In this document: piece by piece, positions 1-7,468 of the stretch
How the letters are laid out: each line of letters starts with the position of its first letter
How positions within the stretch are numbered: position 1 is the first letter of the stretch
Origin: an uncultured Prevotellaceae bacterium
Lineage (GTDB): Bacteria > Bacteroidota > Bacteroidia > Bacteroidales > Bacteroidaceae
Reading direction: 5' to 3'
Assembly (NCBI GenBank): GCA_946644025.1
Contig: CAMPCG010000003.1
Location: 1-30,790, forward strand
DNA: 30,790 nucleotides
Made by a program: the position numbers and the translations under genes
Notes under the pieces: generated by a model
Database searches by the model: none
What the model was told of the DNA's origin: nothing
Seen by the model: the letters and a program-made list of their open reading frames with translations, nothing else

Positions 1-53
1 ATAGTAGTCCAAAGCACACTTGACATAGCCTTTTCTTTTATCATAGTTGCCAT
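1..53 (-). CDS. 5' end of a probable Wzx-type polysaccharide flippase (partial)
   Basis: A reading frame starts at ATG 53 (or ATG 44) on the minus strand and runs off the left edge after 17 codons. The visible residues (M-A-T-M-I-K-E-K-A-M-S-S-V-L-W-T-T) resemble the N-terminus of oligosaccharide flippases of the MOP/Wzx superfamily, which typically begin with a short basic stretch, 'K-A-(x)-S-G/S-x-x-W', and then the first membrane helix. It lies 23 bp downstream of the acyltransferase gene on the same strand, fitting a surface-polysaccharide operon. Only 17 codons are visible, so the call rests on this short match and on context. Confidence 0.5.
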   Translation of the reverse strand, partial: MATMIKEKAMSSVLWTT

Positions 54-76
54 ATCTTTGTTTACAACGGGTTTTT

Positions 77-1126
77 TTACAAATATTTTCTACCAACCTT
101 TGTGCTGCGGACAGCCAGCGTCAGCGACACAGAGACAATGGTTGTTATCACAATGCCAACCCAAGGGAGCAAGTAAGTGCCAGCAACTGTTGGCAGCTCT
201 GTGTACCTGTACAGATAGACAAGTATGAACTGATGGAATACATAGACGCCATAGCCGCAGACACCAACTTTCAGAATGAAGCTCCCGATAGCATGGCTGA
301 TACAATACCTTGCAGCCGACAGGTAGAGTGCTATAATACCCGACCAGCCCAACAGGGCTTTGAAGATAGTGTTGAATTCATTGATACTGGCTCTTAAGAG
401 CGTACTCGTGACCGATACTTTCAGTTCTGTCATCTTCAGCATAGCTAAATTAAGAACGATAAAGAACACGAAAAAGATGAGCCACGACAGGACAATATTC
501 TTCTGTGTAGCCTTGCTTTTCAGCTTGTCCGAGTATTGCCAAAACAGTCCTCCCCCATAGAAGAACATCATGTAGTACAGCGGTTTATGAAGATTAAGCG
601 GTAAATGAATTATCGACACGAGCATCATCAAGGCCAGCAATGCGATGCAAAAAGACCGTCTGACCTTATTGGTAATCAACAAATATTGTATTAGGAAGCA
701 ATAGAACAGACATGGAAGATACCATAAATGTCCTACACCACCAAGAATCTTCGTAACCGCATTTGCAGCTCCCGTATATTTTCCAAAACACAACAGATAA
801 GCGATACTGAAGATAAAACTTGGAATGAGCAGTCGCTGTATCTTGGATGTCAGCAAGGAAGAAAAATTGTCAAACTTCTTGCGCTCCACTACCTGAAAGG
901 TAAAAATGTAGCCAGAGATAAAGACAAATCCTTCTAAACGAAAAGCCCTTGACAGGAATCCGAGCCAGCGATAAGTCTCAACCTCCTGAATGCCGTCAGG
1001 CATGGACCATGTGCCGACATAAGGCGCAAATGCGTGATAAGAAACTAATAAGACCAATAGTATTGGCCTCATGAATGATACTTCATTTAGCCATACTTTT
1101 GTGCCTTGTTTCTTCGCTTTATTCAT
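77..1126 (-). CDS. Acyltransferase family 3 membrane protein (polysaccharide O-acyltransferase)
   Basis: The 349-residue product is strongly hydrophobic with about ten predicted membrane segments. Near the N-terminus it has the R-P-I-L-L-V-L-L-V-S-Y-H-A-F stretch, the Arg...His pattern of acyltransferase-3 (OafA/NolL-like) proteins. Such proteins move acetyl or other acyl groups from a cytoplasmic donor to membrane-linked sugars. The gene lies 61 bp after the ATPase gene and 23 bp before a probable flippase start, so modification of a capsule or exopolysaccharide repeat unit is the likely role (inference). Its base composition is clearly more AT-rich than the upstream ATPase and upxY genes, as is usual for exchangeable polysaccharide-locus genes. 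The acyl group and target sugar cannot be read from sequence. Confidence 0.85.
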   Translation of the reverse strand: MNKAKKQGTKVWLNEVSFMRPILLVLLVSYHAFAPYVGTWSMPDGIQEVETYRWLGFLSRAFRLEGFVFISGYIFTFQVVERKKFDNFSSLLTSKIQRLLIPSFIFSIAYLLCFGKYTGAANAVTKILGGVGHLWYLPCLFYCFLIQYLLITNKVRRSFCIALLALMMLVSIIHLPLNLHKPLYYMMFFYGGGLFWQYSDKLKSKATQKNIVLSWLIFFVFFIVLNLAMLKMTELKVSVTSTLLRASINEFNTIFKALLGWSGIIALYLSAARYCISHAIGSFILKVGVCGYGVYVFHQFILVYLYRYTELPTVAGTYLLPWVGIVITTIVSVSLTLAVRSTKVGRKYL

Positions 1127-1150
1127 GTTGTTTTATGTTTTGCGCTTGAC

Positions 1151-1169
1151 ATGACTCACAGTGAGTCAT
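1151..1169. repeat. Inverted repeat between ATPase and acyltransferase genes
   Basis: ATGACTCAC and GTGAGTCAT flank a single central A, giving 9-bp arms. As RNA the innermost pairs would open into a loop. There is no following U-run, so a strong intrinsic terminator is unlikely; it could be an mRNA processing or pausing hairpin, or a protein-binding palindrome, at the composition change within the operon. Confidence 0.4.
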
Positions 1170-1187
1170 TTCTCTGTGTGAAATGAA

Positions 1188-2789
1188 TCACATCCCCCAG
1201 ACCATGATGGGCTTTCCCTGATACTCGTAGGGCTTGTGCCAGATGCGCTCGTCCCACGTCTTTTCCTTTGTGCGGTCGAAGATGATGAGGTGGCCCTCGT
1301 CTATGCTGCCGGCGGTGTCCATATAGTCGGCGGTCTGCCGCAGTCCTTCGTCGATGACCGTCTCTATTGCGCCGCGCTTGATTTTAAGTTCCAGCACGAT
1401 GCGCTGCACGGGGCCTCCGTAGCCGTCGGTCAGGGGCTTGCGGATGAGCAGGTCGGTGCGGCGGCGTCCCAGGCCGTATTCGCGGTCGATGTAGCCACCG
1501 CCGTTTACTATCCTCTGTAGGAAGGCCTGCAGGAGCAGTTGCGGACCGGCCTCGGCGTAGTCGAACTTCTGAATCCACGAGTCGGCATTCTGGCGGAAGA
1601 ACTGCTGGAAGTCCAGGAGCAGTTTTTCCATGTTGATGCTGTTGTCGGGATTCTGGTACCACTGCGGCTGCTGCAACAACCGCTGCTGGGTGCTGGCGGT
1701 TAGTTCGCGCGGGATAATCTCACGGTAGATAGCATTGGAGATGCGTATCGGCTTGCCGCGCTCCTTGACAACCAGTCCCATGTCCTTGACATAGAGGATG
1801 TCCTCGTCGCTCATATTGTCCTCGTCAACATCCTCGCTGTTGGCCAGTATGGGCTCTATGACGCGCTTGACGCGCGGCTCCTTCAGCTTGTCGATGAGGA
1901 TGTCGATGTGGGTGTCGCGGCGATAGATAATCTGCTCCTGCGCACGGTAGATCATCTCGGGGATGATGCGCACCGAGCGGTCGCGGTTCTCCCTGATTTC
2001 GTAGGTCACTTCGTTGCCCAAAGCGTTCACCAGCCAAGGCTGTCCCTCGGTGGCCTCCCATATCATAGGGAAGCAGGCCTCGTCGAACTCCTGGCCTGTC
2101 TCGTCGGTATGCTGCTGGTAGAGCTGGCGTATCTCTTCAGGCGTGAAGTTGCCTAATCGCAATGATTTTGCCTTGATATTGAAGGCCGACCCTCCGGTGA
2201 TGATGTCCTGGTTGGAGAGCACGATGCGGTAGTCGCGCACATCGCGCACGCCGCAGAGCACGATGCTGTTGGGGAAGGCTCCAGGGCGGTTGGCATAGCC
2301 GGAGCGTATCTGGCGCAGGACGCTCACCAGCGAGTCGCCCACCAGGGCGTCAATCTCGTCGATGAAGAGCACCAGCGGTTTGTCGAGCGACTCGCACAGC
2401 CTGCGCAGGAACGTGGCGAGCATGGCATCCTCGCCCTCGTCCTGCACGCTGTTTCGGGCGTTGCGTGCAAGGTCGTTTTTCAAGATCAGCCTCGCTTCTT
2501 CCGCCAGGGTGTCAACGGTGGACTTCACCACGCTCTTGACGTTGTTGCGCGAAGCCTGTCCGCCCTCCACGTTGGCATAGACGGCGATATAGTCGCCCTG
2601 CTTGTTCAGGTAGTCGCGCAGGGCCAGCATACACGACGTCTTGCCCGTCTGGCGGGGGGCATGAAGCACGAAGTACTTCTCCTGCCGGATGAGCATGAGA
2701 ATGTCTTCAAGGTCGAACCGGCTCAGCGGGTCGATGGTATAGTTCATGCTTGGGCGGTTGGGCCCTGCAGTATTGAAAAATCGTTCCAT
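1188..2789 (-). CDS. AAA-type ATPase with C-terminal PD-(D/E)XK-like domain
   Basis: The 533-residue protein begins M-E-R-F-F-N-T-A-G-P, a hallmark of a widespread family of uncharacterised AAA-like ATPases. A Walker A motif A-P-R-Q-T-G-K-T lies at residues 44-51 and a Walker B motif L-F-I-D-E-I-D at 141-147. The C-terminal third (about 440-533) contains R-R-R-T-D-L-L-I followed by V-L-E-L-K-I-K, the D...ExK pattern of a PD-(D/E)XK nuclease-like fold (DUF1703-like). It is soluble with no signal peptide. It starts 33 bp after the upxY-like gene on the same strand. Its role is unknown; DNA-directed or defence-related activity is possible from the fold combination but not shown. Its position inside a polysaccharide operon, where a UpxZ-type regulator might be expected, is unusual. 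Confidence 0.8.
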   Translation of the reverse strand: MERFFNTAGPNRPSMNYTIDPLSRFDLEDILMLIRQEKYFVLHAPRQTGKTSCMLALRDYLNKQGDYIAVYANVEGGQASRNNVKSVVKSTVDTLAEEARLILKNDLARNARNSVQDEGEDAMLATFLRRLCESLDKPLVLFIDEIDALVGDSLVSVLRQIRSGYANRPGAFPNSIVLCGVRDVRDYRIVLSNQDIITGGSAFNIKAKSLRLGNFTPEEIRQLYQQHTDETGQEFDEACFPMIWEATEGQPWLVNALGNEVTYEIRENRDRSVRIIPEMIYRAQEQIIYRRDTHIDILIDKLKEPRVKRVIEPILANSEDVDEDNMSDEDILYVKDMGLVVKERGKPIRISNAIYREIIPRELTASTQQRLLQQPQWYQNPDNSINMEKLLLDFQQFFRQNADSWIQKFDYAEAGPQLLLQAFLQRIVNGGGYIDREYGLGRRRTDLLIRKPLTDGYGGPVQRIVLELKIKRGAIETVIDEGLRQTADYMDTAGSIDEGHLIIFDRTKEKTWDERIWHKPYEYQGKPIMVWGM

Positions 2790-2822
2790 GCTATTTCTTC
2801 ATTAACGGTCTGTTGATGCCAC

Positions 2823-3461
2823 TTATCTCGACTTTTCGGCTGCAACTTCGCCCTCCTGCAGCGCGCGGGCCTCGTCGTCGGTGAGGTAGCGCAGCTGGTT
2901 GCGGTGAACGTCGACGATGGCGGCAGCCTGGCTGTCGCTGATGGTCAGTACGACGCAACGCATTCCGTGGACGCGCTTGATGCGGCCCACCACACCGGCA
3001 AACTGGCCCTCGATAATCTGTACGGCCTGGCTTGGCTTGATGGCGTACTGCAAGTCGCGGAAAAAGATGATGTTTTCATTTTCCGATTCGGCGATACGAC
3101 GGTAGTCATCCATCACCTTGTCGTAGATGTAGACCACCTCATCGCGCCGGTTGTACTTCTCGTCGTAGGCGGGGTGCATGACGAAGCGGAGCGGCTCAAA
3201 CAGTTCCAGGTTGCTCTTGAGCTTCACGAGATGGCTGAAGGTGCTGCGCACGAAGATAAAGTTGAGCAGGTAAGGTGCGAAGTCCATCTTCGTCATGCTC
3301 ACCTTGATAAAGCGTACGGGAGCGTATGCCTCTAACAGGATGTTGTCCTTGGCCAGTAGCTGCTTTTGTTCCTCCAGTCGCTCCAGCATCAGGGTCAGGC
3401 GCGAGAAGCTCGAGTGGCGGATTCGCATCGGAAACCAGTGTAGCTCGTTCTCGTCAATCAT
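2823..3461 (-). CDS. UpxY-family NusG-like transcription antiterminator
   Basis: This 212-residue protein has an N-terminal NGN-like domain that starts with an H-W-F-P-M-R-I stretch and a C-terminal KOW-like segment (Q-I-I-E-G-Q-F-A-G-V-V-G-R-I-K-R). That is the layout of NusG paralogues. In Bacteroides the UpxY proteins bind RNA polymerase in the leader of their own capsule operon and prevent premature termination. Here the gene heads an operon with an acyltransferase and a flippase-like start, fitting that role. ATG 3461 is preferred because it overlaps the stop of an upstream small ORF (ATGA). A TTG at 3470 in the same frame is the alternative. The encoded start M-I-D-E-N-E-L-H-W matches the expected position of the family's conserved H-W. 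Confidence 0.85.
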   Translation of the reverse strand: MIDENELHWFPMRIRHSSFSRLTLMLERLEEQKQLLAKDNILLEAYAPVRFIKVSMTKMDFAPYLLNFIFVRSTFSHLVKLKSNLELFEPLRFVMHPAYDEKYNRRDEVVYIYDKVMDDYRRIAESENENIIFFRDLQYAIKPSQAVQIIEGQFAGVVGRIKRVHGMRCVVLTISDSQAAAIVDVHRNQLRYLTDDEARALQEGEVAAEKSR

Positions 3462-3619
3462 CTGGCGCAACCATGTTCCGTGGCAGCGGGCTTCCTGACG
3501 ATGCCACTTAGTTTCAGCAAGGCATACTTCTTGGGGTCACCACATTTAATTAATGCGGAGGCTATGGTGTGTGTTGGTCCTATTACCATCGCCATCAATG
3601 TACTGTGACCCAATGACAT
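3458..3619 (-). CDS. Small ORF in the upxY leader, 53 aa, translationally coupled to upxY
   Basis: A frame opens at ATG 3619 and ends at TGA 3460-3458, which overlaps the ATG of the upxY-like gene as ATGA. That arrangement is typical of translational coupling. Internal ATGs at 3595 and 3589 are possible starts. The peptide is mixed in character (begins M-S-L-G-H-S-T-L-M-A-M, contains K-C-G-D-P-K-K-Y-A-L-L-K-L-S-G-I-V) with no signal peptide or membrane helix. I do not recognise it. It lies after the predicted promoter and leader hairpin. It could be a real small protein, a translated leader that controls upxY, or a remnant of an older upxY N-terminus. Confidence 0.45.
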   Translation of the reverse strand: MSLGHSTLMAMVIGPTHTIASALIKCGDPKKYALLKLSGIVRKPAATEHGCAR

Positions 3620-3638
3620 TTGCGGGCGATTCGTTCTG

Positions 3639-3656
3639 TTGTCCTATAAAGGACAA
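3639..3656 (-). promoter_or_regulatory. Leader hairpin near the 5' end of the upxY operon transcript
   Basis: On the minus strand TTGTCCT and AGGACAA form a perfect 7-bp stem with a TTAT tetraloop, about 16-34 nt into the predicted transcript (start near 3672). A NusG paralogue is encoded just downstream, and specialised NusG factors are recruited through hairpins or pause signals in the 5' leader. This is therefore a candidate recruitment or pause element (inference). Confidence 0.4.
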
Positions 3657-3675
3657 GAACGTTTCTTTCGGGGTG

Positions 3676-3683
3676 CAAAGGTA
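3676..3683 (-). promoter_or_regulatory. Bacteroidota -7 promoter element for the upxY operon
   Basis: Minus-strand TACCTTTG matches the TAnnTTTG consensus. No convincing TTTG lies at -33; the upstream region is T-rich. The predicted start near 3672 leaves about 53 nt before the small ORF and about 210 nt before upxY, a long leader as expected for a UpxY-controlled operon. Confidence 0.5.
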
Positions 3684-3752
3684 CAAAAAAAAGTGGAAAA
3701 GATCCCTTTCGAACAATAAATTTCTATATCAATTACCTTATTAATGACATTT

Positions 3753-3786
3753 TTTGCTGATTTTGCAACATTATTTGCTGATTTTG
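3753..3786. repeat. Direct repeat TTTGCTGATTTTG, two copies
   Basis: The 13-mer TTTGCTGATTTTG occurs at 3753-3765 and 3774-3786, a 21-bp period, i.e. two helical turns. It lies in the intergenic region between the divergent upxY and susC promoters, upstream of both. It could be a tandem regulator site, but nothing else supports that. Confidence 0.3.
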
Positions 3787-3849
3787 TTACTCGCCCCCTT
3801 CGGTCTCCTTGAATCCCCACAGCCGCCCTGATGATGGGAAAGAGCCGTT

Positions 3850-3935
3850 GAAAGGTTGTCTTTGCCCGTATTTTAAATATGGAAAGGGCGGAGGCAATCT
3901 TGAAACACTGTCAGTGTTTTGACTTTTTCGGAAAA
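3850..3935 (+). repeat. Intergenic palindromic element, one-unit copy
   Basis: The left flank starts GAAAGGTTGTCTTTGCCCG and is followed at 3901-3921 by one 21-bp palindromic unit (AAACACTG-T-CAGTGTTT core). CTTTTTCGGAAAA then follows. The same flank is found at 30586-30637, and in reverse at 15604-15660, each beside four 21-bp units. This marks 3850-3935 as a short member of one dispersed family. It lies upstream of the susC promoter. No coding function is seen. Confidence 0.55.
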
Positions 3936-3950
3936 TAATGGCCGACGGTC

Positions 3951-3971
3951 AATGACTAATGGTTAATGACG
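3951..3971. repeat. Heptamer repeat, three units
   Basis: AATGACT, AATGGTT and AATGACG follow one another in phase. This is the same kind of degenerate heptamer array seen at 11633-11709 and 12815-12841. The remaining sequence from 3972 to 4088 upstream of the susC promoter shows no further recognisable feature. Confidence 0.45.
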
Positions 3972-4088
3972 AAAGTACAGCCCCCTACCCCACTGCCGGG
4001 ACTATGCGTATTTTTTTGTCATAATAATGCACAATAGTATGACATTTGTTAAGAAAAACGCCCGAAATGTCTACTTTTTATTATATTA

Positions 4089-4120
4089 TTTGGTAATTTA
4101 AGTACTTTTTCATACTTTTG
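4089..4120 (+). promoter_or_regulatory. Promoter of the susC-susD operon
   Basis: TTTG at 4089-4092 and TACTTTTG at 4113-4120 are separated by 20 nt, matching the Bacteroidota housekeeping promoter. The predicted start near 4124 gives a leader of about 117 nt. The leader has a small hairpin (CTTCTT / AAGAAG, 4133-4149) and an A-rich stretch before the start codon. No regulator gene (SusR, hybrid two-component, ECF sigma/anti-sigma) adjoins the operon. Confidence 0.75.
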
Positions 4121-4240
4121 CGGCCAAATTGCCTTCTTGGGTTAAGAAGATTGGATTAAGACGGACACAATAATTATATATATAGAACTAACTTTTATAA
4201 CTTAACTAACAACATTAACTAACAAAAACGAGAGAGTTTT

Positions 4241-7200
4241 ATGGAAAGAAAACGAATCATGACTCTGGTTGCGATGCTCTTCCTGCTTGTGGGAGGAGTG
4301 TTCTCGCAGACTAAGGTGAATGGTATCGTGGTCTCGCAGGACGACGGGCAGCCCGTGGTGGGTGTGTCCGTCCTTGTTGTGGGCACCAACACCGGTACCG
4401 TGACAGGCTCTGACGGACGGTTCTCGCTGACCGTTCCCGAAGGCAGGAAGATGCTGCGCATCTCGTATGTGGGCATGGAGACCCTTGAGGTGAGCGCCCG
4501 TCCGCAGATGCGCATCGTGCTTCGCTCAGGCGACACCAGCCTGGACGAGATTGTGGTGACGGCCATGGGCATCAGCCGCCAGCAGAAGACGCTGGGCTAC
4601 TCGGCCCAGACGCTCGACAACGACGAGCTGACGGTGGGCCGCGTGACCGACGTTACCTCGGCCCTGGCCGGAAAGGTGGCCGGTGTGCAGATTAACACCA
4701 CGTCGACCGACCCGGGACAGGCCAACTCGGTCATCATCCGCGGTATCAGCTCTATCAACAACAGCAACCAGCCGCTCTACGTCGTCGACGGTGTTCCCCT
4801 GCAGCAGACCACCTTCTCGGGCACTCAGAAGGGGCAGGACGAGTTCCAGAACGCCGTGGGCGGTATCTCGAGCATCAACCCCAACGACATTGAGACCATG
4901 ACCGTGCTCAAGGGTGCCGCCGCAACGGCCCTCTACGGCAGCCGCGCCGCCAACGGTGTCATCATGATTACCACCAAGAGCGGCAAGCGACAGGGGGTAC
5001 GCAACTTCCAGATCAGCTACGACGGCAGCGTGCAGTGGCGCAGCGTCTCCACACTGCCCAAGTTCCAGAACCGCTTCGGACAGGGATGGAACGGCACCCA
5101 GACGTTCATCGAGAACGGCTCGTGGGGTCCTGAGTTCGACGGCTCCACGCAGGTCTACGGACCCATCTGGAACAACCAGCAGCTCATACACACATACGAG
5201 GCACTGGAGGACAACATCAAGGACTTCTACAAGACGGGCGTGTCAAACACCCACAGCGTGTCGCTCAACGGTGTGTCGGAGGACAACAAGATGACCTACT
5301 ACCTGAGCTACGGCTACACCAACGACAACGGTATCATTCCCGGCGACAAGGACACCTACACGCGCAACACGCTGGCCTTCCGCGGCAGCTACCAGGCCAC
5401 CGACTGGTTCAAGCTCTCGTCGAGCGTGAACTTCTCCACGTCGGAGACCAACACCGTGGGCACCTACCAGGGAACGTCGATGATCGACGGTATACTGGAG
5501 TTCCCCCGCGACCTCTCGCTCGTAGACCGACAGGACCTGAGCAGCCCCTTCAACACCCCCGAGGCATGGTACACGCCCTACGGCATCACCAACCCCTACT
5601 GGGCCATTGAGAACAACTACAACAAGAACGACGCCAAGCAGCTCTTCGGAAAGATTCAGGCCGACATCACGCCCATCAAGCAGCTCACGCTGACCTACCG
5701 CTTCGGCTTCGACTACACCGACTACGACCACAAGCTGGGCGTGCCCGAGATTGCACTCGACGACGCACTCATCAACGAGGACTACGGCTACGCACCCTCG
5801 AACATGAACCAGGCCGGATATGTCTCGACCACCTATCTGCGTAAGTACGAGCTGAACCACGACTTCCTGGCCAACTTCAAGGAGAAGTTCATCGACGGAC
5901 GCCTCGACGTGAACCTCATGGCCGGCGTGAACATGAACGAGCGCTACGAGACACGCACCCGCAACCAGACCGACGGACTGACCTTCGGCACCGGCTTCTG
6001 GGACCTCTCCAACGGCGCCACGAAGACCGAAATCTTCGAGCGCCAGTGGAAGCGCCGCCAGGTGGGACTCTTCGGCGACCTCACCCTGGGATGGGACGAG
6101 ATGCTCTTCCTCGACCTCACGGCCCGCAACGACTGGTCGTCGACCCTGCCCCTGGAGAAGAACAGCTACTTCTACCCCGGAGCAACGCTCAGCTGGATCT
6201 TCACCAACGTCATTCCCAAGAACGACATCCTCACCTTCGGAAAGGTGCGCGTGGCCTACGGTAAGACGGGTAACGACGCCGACGTGTACCAGGTCTACCC
6301 CCGCTACGCGCAGGGCTACAGCAACGGCTACTATGCCGCCGACCTGACCACCTTCCCCCTCAAGGGCATCAACGCCTTCCAGACGGCTGCCACCGCCGGA
6401 AGCACCAGCCTGAAGCCCGAGATGACCACCGAGTTTGAGGTCGGTCTGAACCTGGCCTTCTTCAACAACCGCATCAACATCGACGCCGCCTACTACAACC
6501 GTAAGACCGACGACCAGATCTTCACCCTCCCCGTAGACCCCGCCACGGGCTACTACTACATGGTGACCAACTTCGGTAAGGTGCGCAACCGCGGTATCGA
6601 GCTGCTCGTCAACACCGTACCCGTACAGACCAAGGACTTCCGCTGGGAGCTGGGCTTCAACTTCTCGAAGAACAGCAACAAGATTCTCTCCATGCCCGAG
6701 AGCCTCGAGGGAGGAATGGTGAACATCAACTACTTCTCCGCCGGTAACGACGCCATCTACATGCGTGCCGTCGAGGGTCTGCCCATGGGCGAGCTTTTCA
6801 CCTATCTGCCCCAGTACACCGAGGATGGTAAGCTCATCGTCGGCGACAGCGGACAGCCACTGCTCACCGACGAAGTGAAGGACACTGGCAAGAACGTGAA
6901 CCCCGACTGGATAGGCGGCGTCAACACCAGCCTCTCGTGGAAGGGACTCACCCTGAGCGCAGCACTCGATATCCGTAAGGGCGGCTGGATGTTCACACGT
7001 ACGAAGAACCTCATGCAGTTCACCGGAAACGGAGAGGCAACGCTCTACAACGAGCGCCGCCCGTTCATCATCCCCAACTCGGTCTATGCCGACGGAACGG
7101 AGAACACCTCACCCATCTACCTGGCCAATAGCAGCTACCAGGACTATTTCGACAAATTCGGCGCCGCCGAGGGCGGAGAGTTCTACCTCATAGACCGCTC

Positions 7201-7447
7201 GTTCGTCAAGCTGCGCAACATCACGCTGGCCTACTCGCTGCCGAAGACGCTCGTCAACAGCATCTACCTGAGCGACATCACGCTTTCCGTCTTCGCCAAC
7301 AACCTGTTCACCTGGACACACAAGTCCAACCGTTACATCGACCCCGAGACCTCGTCCTTCGGCAACGACCTGGAAGGTCTCTTCGGCGAACTCTACTCTA
7401 ACCCTGCCTGCCGCAACTTCGGCTTCAATGTAGGTATCAAATTCTAA
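4241..7447 (+). CDS. SusC/RagA-family TonB-dependent outer-membrane transporter
   Basis: The 1068-residue protein has a signal peptide (about residues 1-22, ending ...G-V-F-S). A carboxypeptidase-regulatory-like domain follows at about 25-100, then a TonB-box-like D-E-I-V-V-T-A-M-G near 102-110, a plug domain (V-I-I-R-G-I-S-S-I-N-N, Y-V-V-D-G-V-P, L-K-G-A-A-A-T-A-L-Y-G-S-R-A), and a long beta-barrel ending in F-G-F-N-V-G-I-K-F. Such proteins form the barrel of pedal-bin importers and use TonB energy to move a nutrient into the periplasm. The susD-like gene follows after 21 bp, and two lipoprotein genes follow that. The four-gene order resembles the BT2261-2264 oligopeptide importer of B. thetaiotaomicron, so peptides are a plausible substrate (inference). 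No glycosidase lies in the operon. Codon use is strongly biased, suggesting high expression. Confidence 0.95.
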   Translation: MERKRIMTLVAMLFLLVGGVFSQTKVNGIVVSQDDGQPVVGVSVLVVGTNTGTVTGSDGRFSLTVPEGRKMLRISYVGMETLEVSARPQMRIVLRSGDTSLDEIVVTAMGISRQQKTLGYSAQTLDNDELTVGRVTDVTSALAGKVAGVQINTTSTDPGQANSVIIRGISSINNSNQPLYVVDGVPLQQTTFSGTQKGQDEFQNAVGGISSINPNDIETMTVLKGAAATALYGSRAANGVIMITTKSGKRQGVRNFQISYDGSVQWRSVSTLPKFQNRFGQGWNGTQTFIENGSWGPEFDGSTQVYGPIWNNQQLIHTYEALEDNIKDFYKTGVSNTHSVSLNGVSEDNKMTYYLSYGYTNDNGIIPGDKDTYTRNTLAFRGSYQATDWFKLSSSVNFSTSETNTVGTYQGTSMIDGILEFPRDLSLVDRQDLSSPFNTPEAWYTPYGITNPYWAIENNYNKNDAKQLFGKIQADITPIKQLTLTYRFGFDYTDYDHKLGVPEIALDDALINEDYGYAPSNMNQAGYVSTTYLRKYELNHDFLANFKEKFIDGRLDVNLMAGVNMNERYETRTRNQTDGLTFGTGFWDLSNGATKTEIFERQWKRRQVGLFGDLTLGWDEMLFLDLTARNDWSSTLPLEKNSYFYPGATLSWIFTNVIPKNDILTFGKVRVAYGKTGNDADVYQVYPRYAQGYSNGYYAADLTTFPLKGINAFQTAATAGSTSLKPEMTTEFEVGLNLAFFNNRINIDAAYYNRKTDDQIFTLPVDPATGYYYMVTNFGKVRNRGIELLVNTVPVQTKDFRWELGFNFSKNSNKILSMPESLEGGMVNINYFSAGNDAIYMRAVEGLPMGELFTYLPQYTEDGKLIVGDSGQPLLTDEVKDTGKNVNPDWIGGVNTSLSWKGLTLSAALDIRKGGWMFTRTKNLMQFTGNGEATLYNERRPFIIPNSVYADGTENTSPIYLANSSYQDYFDKFGAAEGGEFYLIDRSFVKLRNITLAYSLPKTLVNSIYLSDITLSVFANNLFTWTHKSNRYIDPETSSFGNDLEGLFGELYSNPACRNFGFNVGIKF

Positions 7448-7453
7448 ATGAAA

Positions 7454-7458
7454 GGAGG
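7454..7458 (+). promoter_or_regulatory. Shine-Dalgarno site that sets the susD start
   Basis: GGAGG lies 10 nt before ATG 7469. Most genes here lack a clear site of this kind, so it is notable and supports 7469 over 7448 as the start. Confidence 0.65.
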
Positions 7459-7468
7459 ACATACCATT

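Noticed and set aside
3553..3744. 63-codon plus-strand ORF upstream of susC
   Set aside because: It overlaps the upxY promoter and the small coupled ORF on the other strand, has no promoter, and shows no recognisable sequence.
4526..5860. Long open frames on the minus strand opposite susC (4526-5191 and 5243-5860)
   Set aside because: They mirror the strong C-ending codon bias of susC, which removes stops from the opposite strand. Their products are low-complexity Val/Gly/Arg-rich with no recognisable domain.
7448..7468. susD start at ATG 7448
   Set aside because: The codons would be the Shine-Dalgarno region itself. The signal peptide begins cleanly at 7469.
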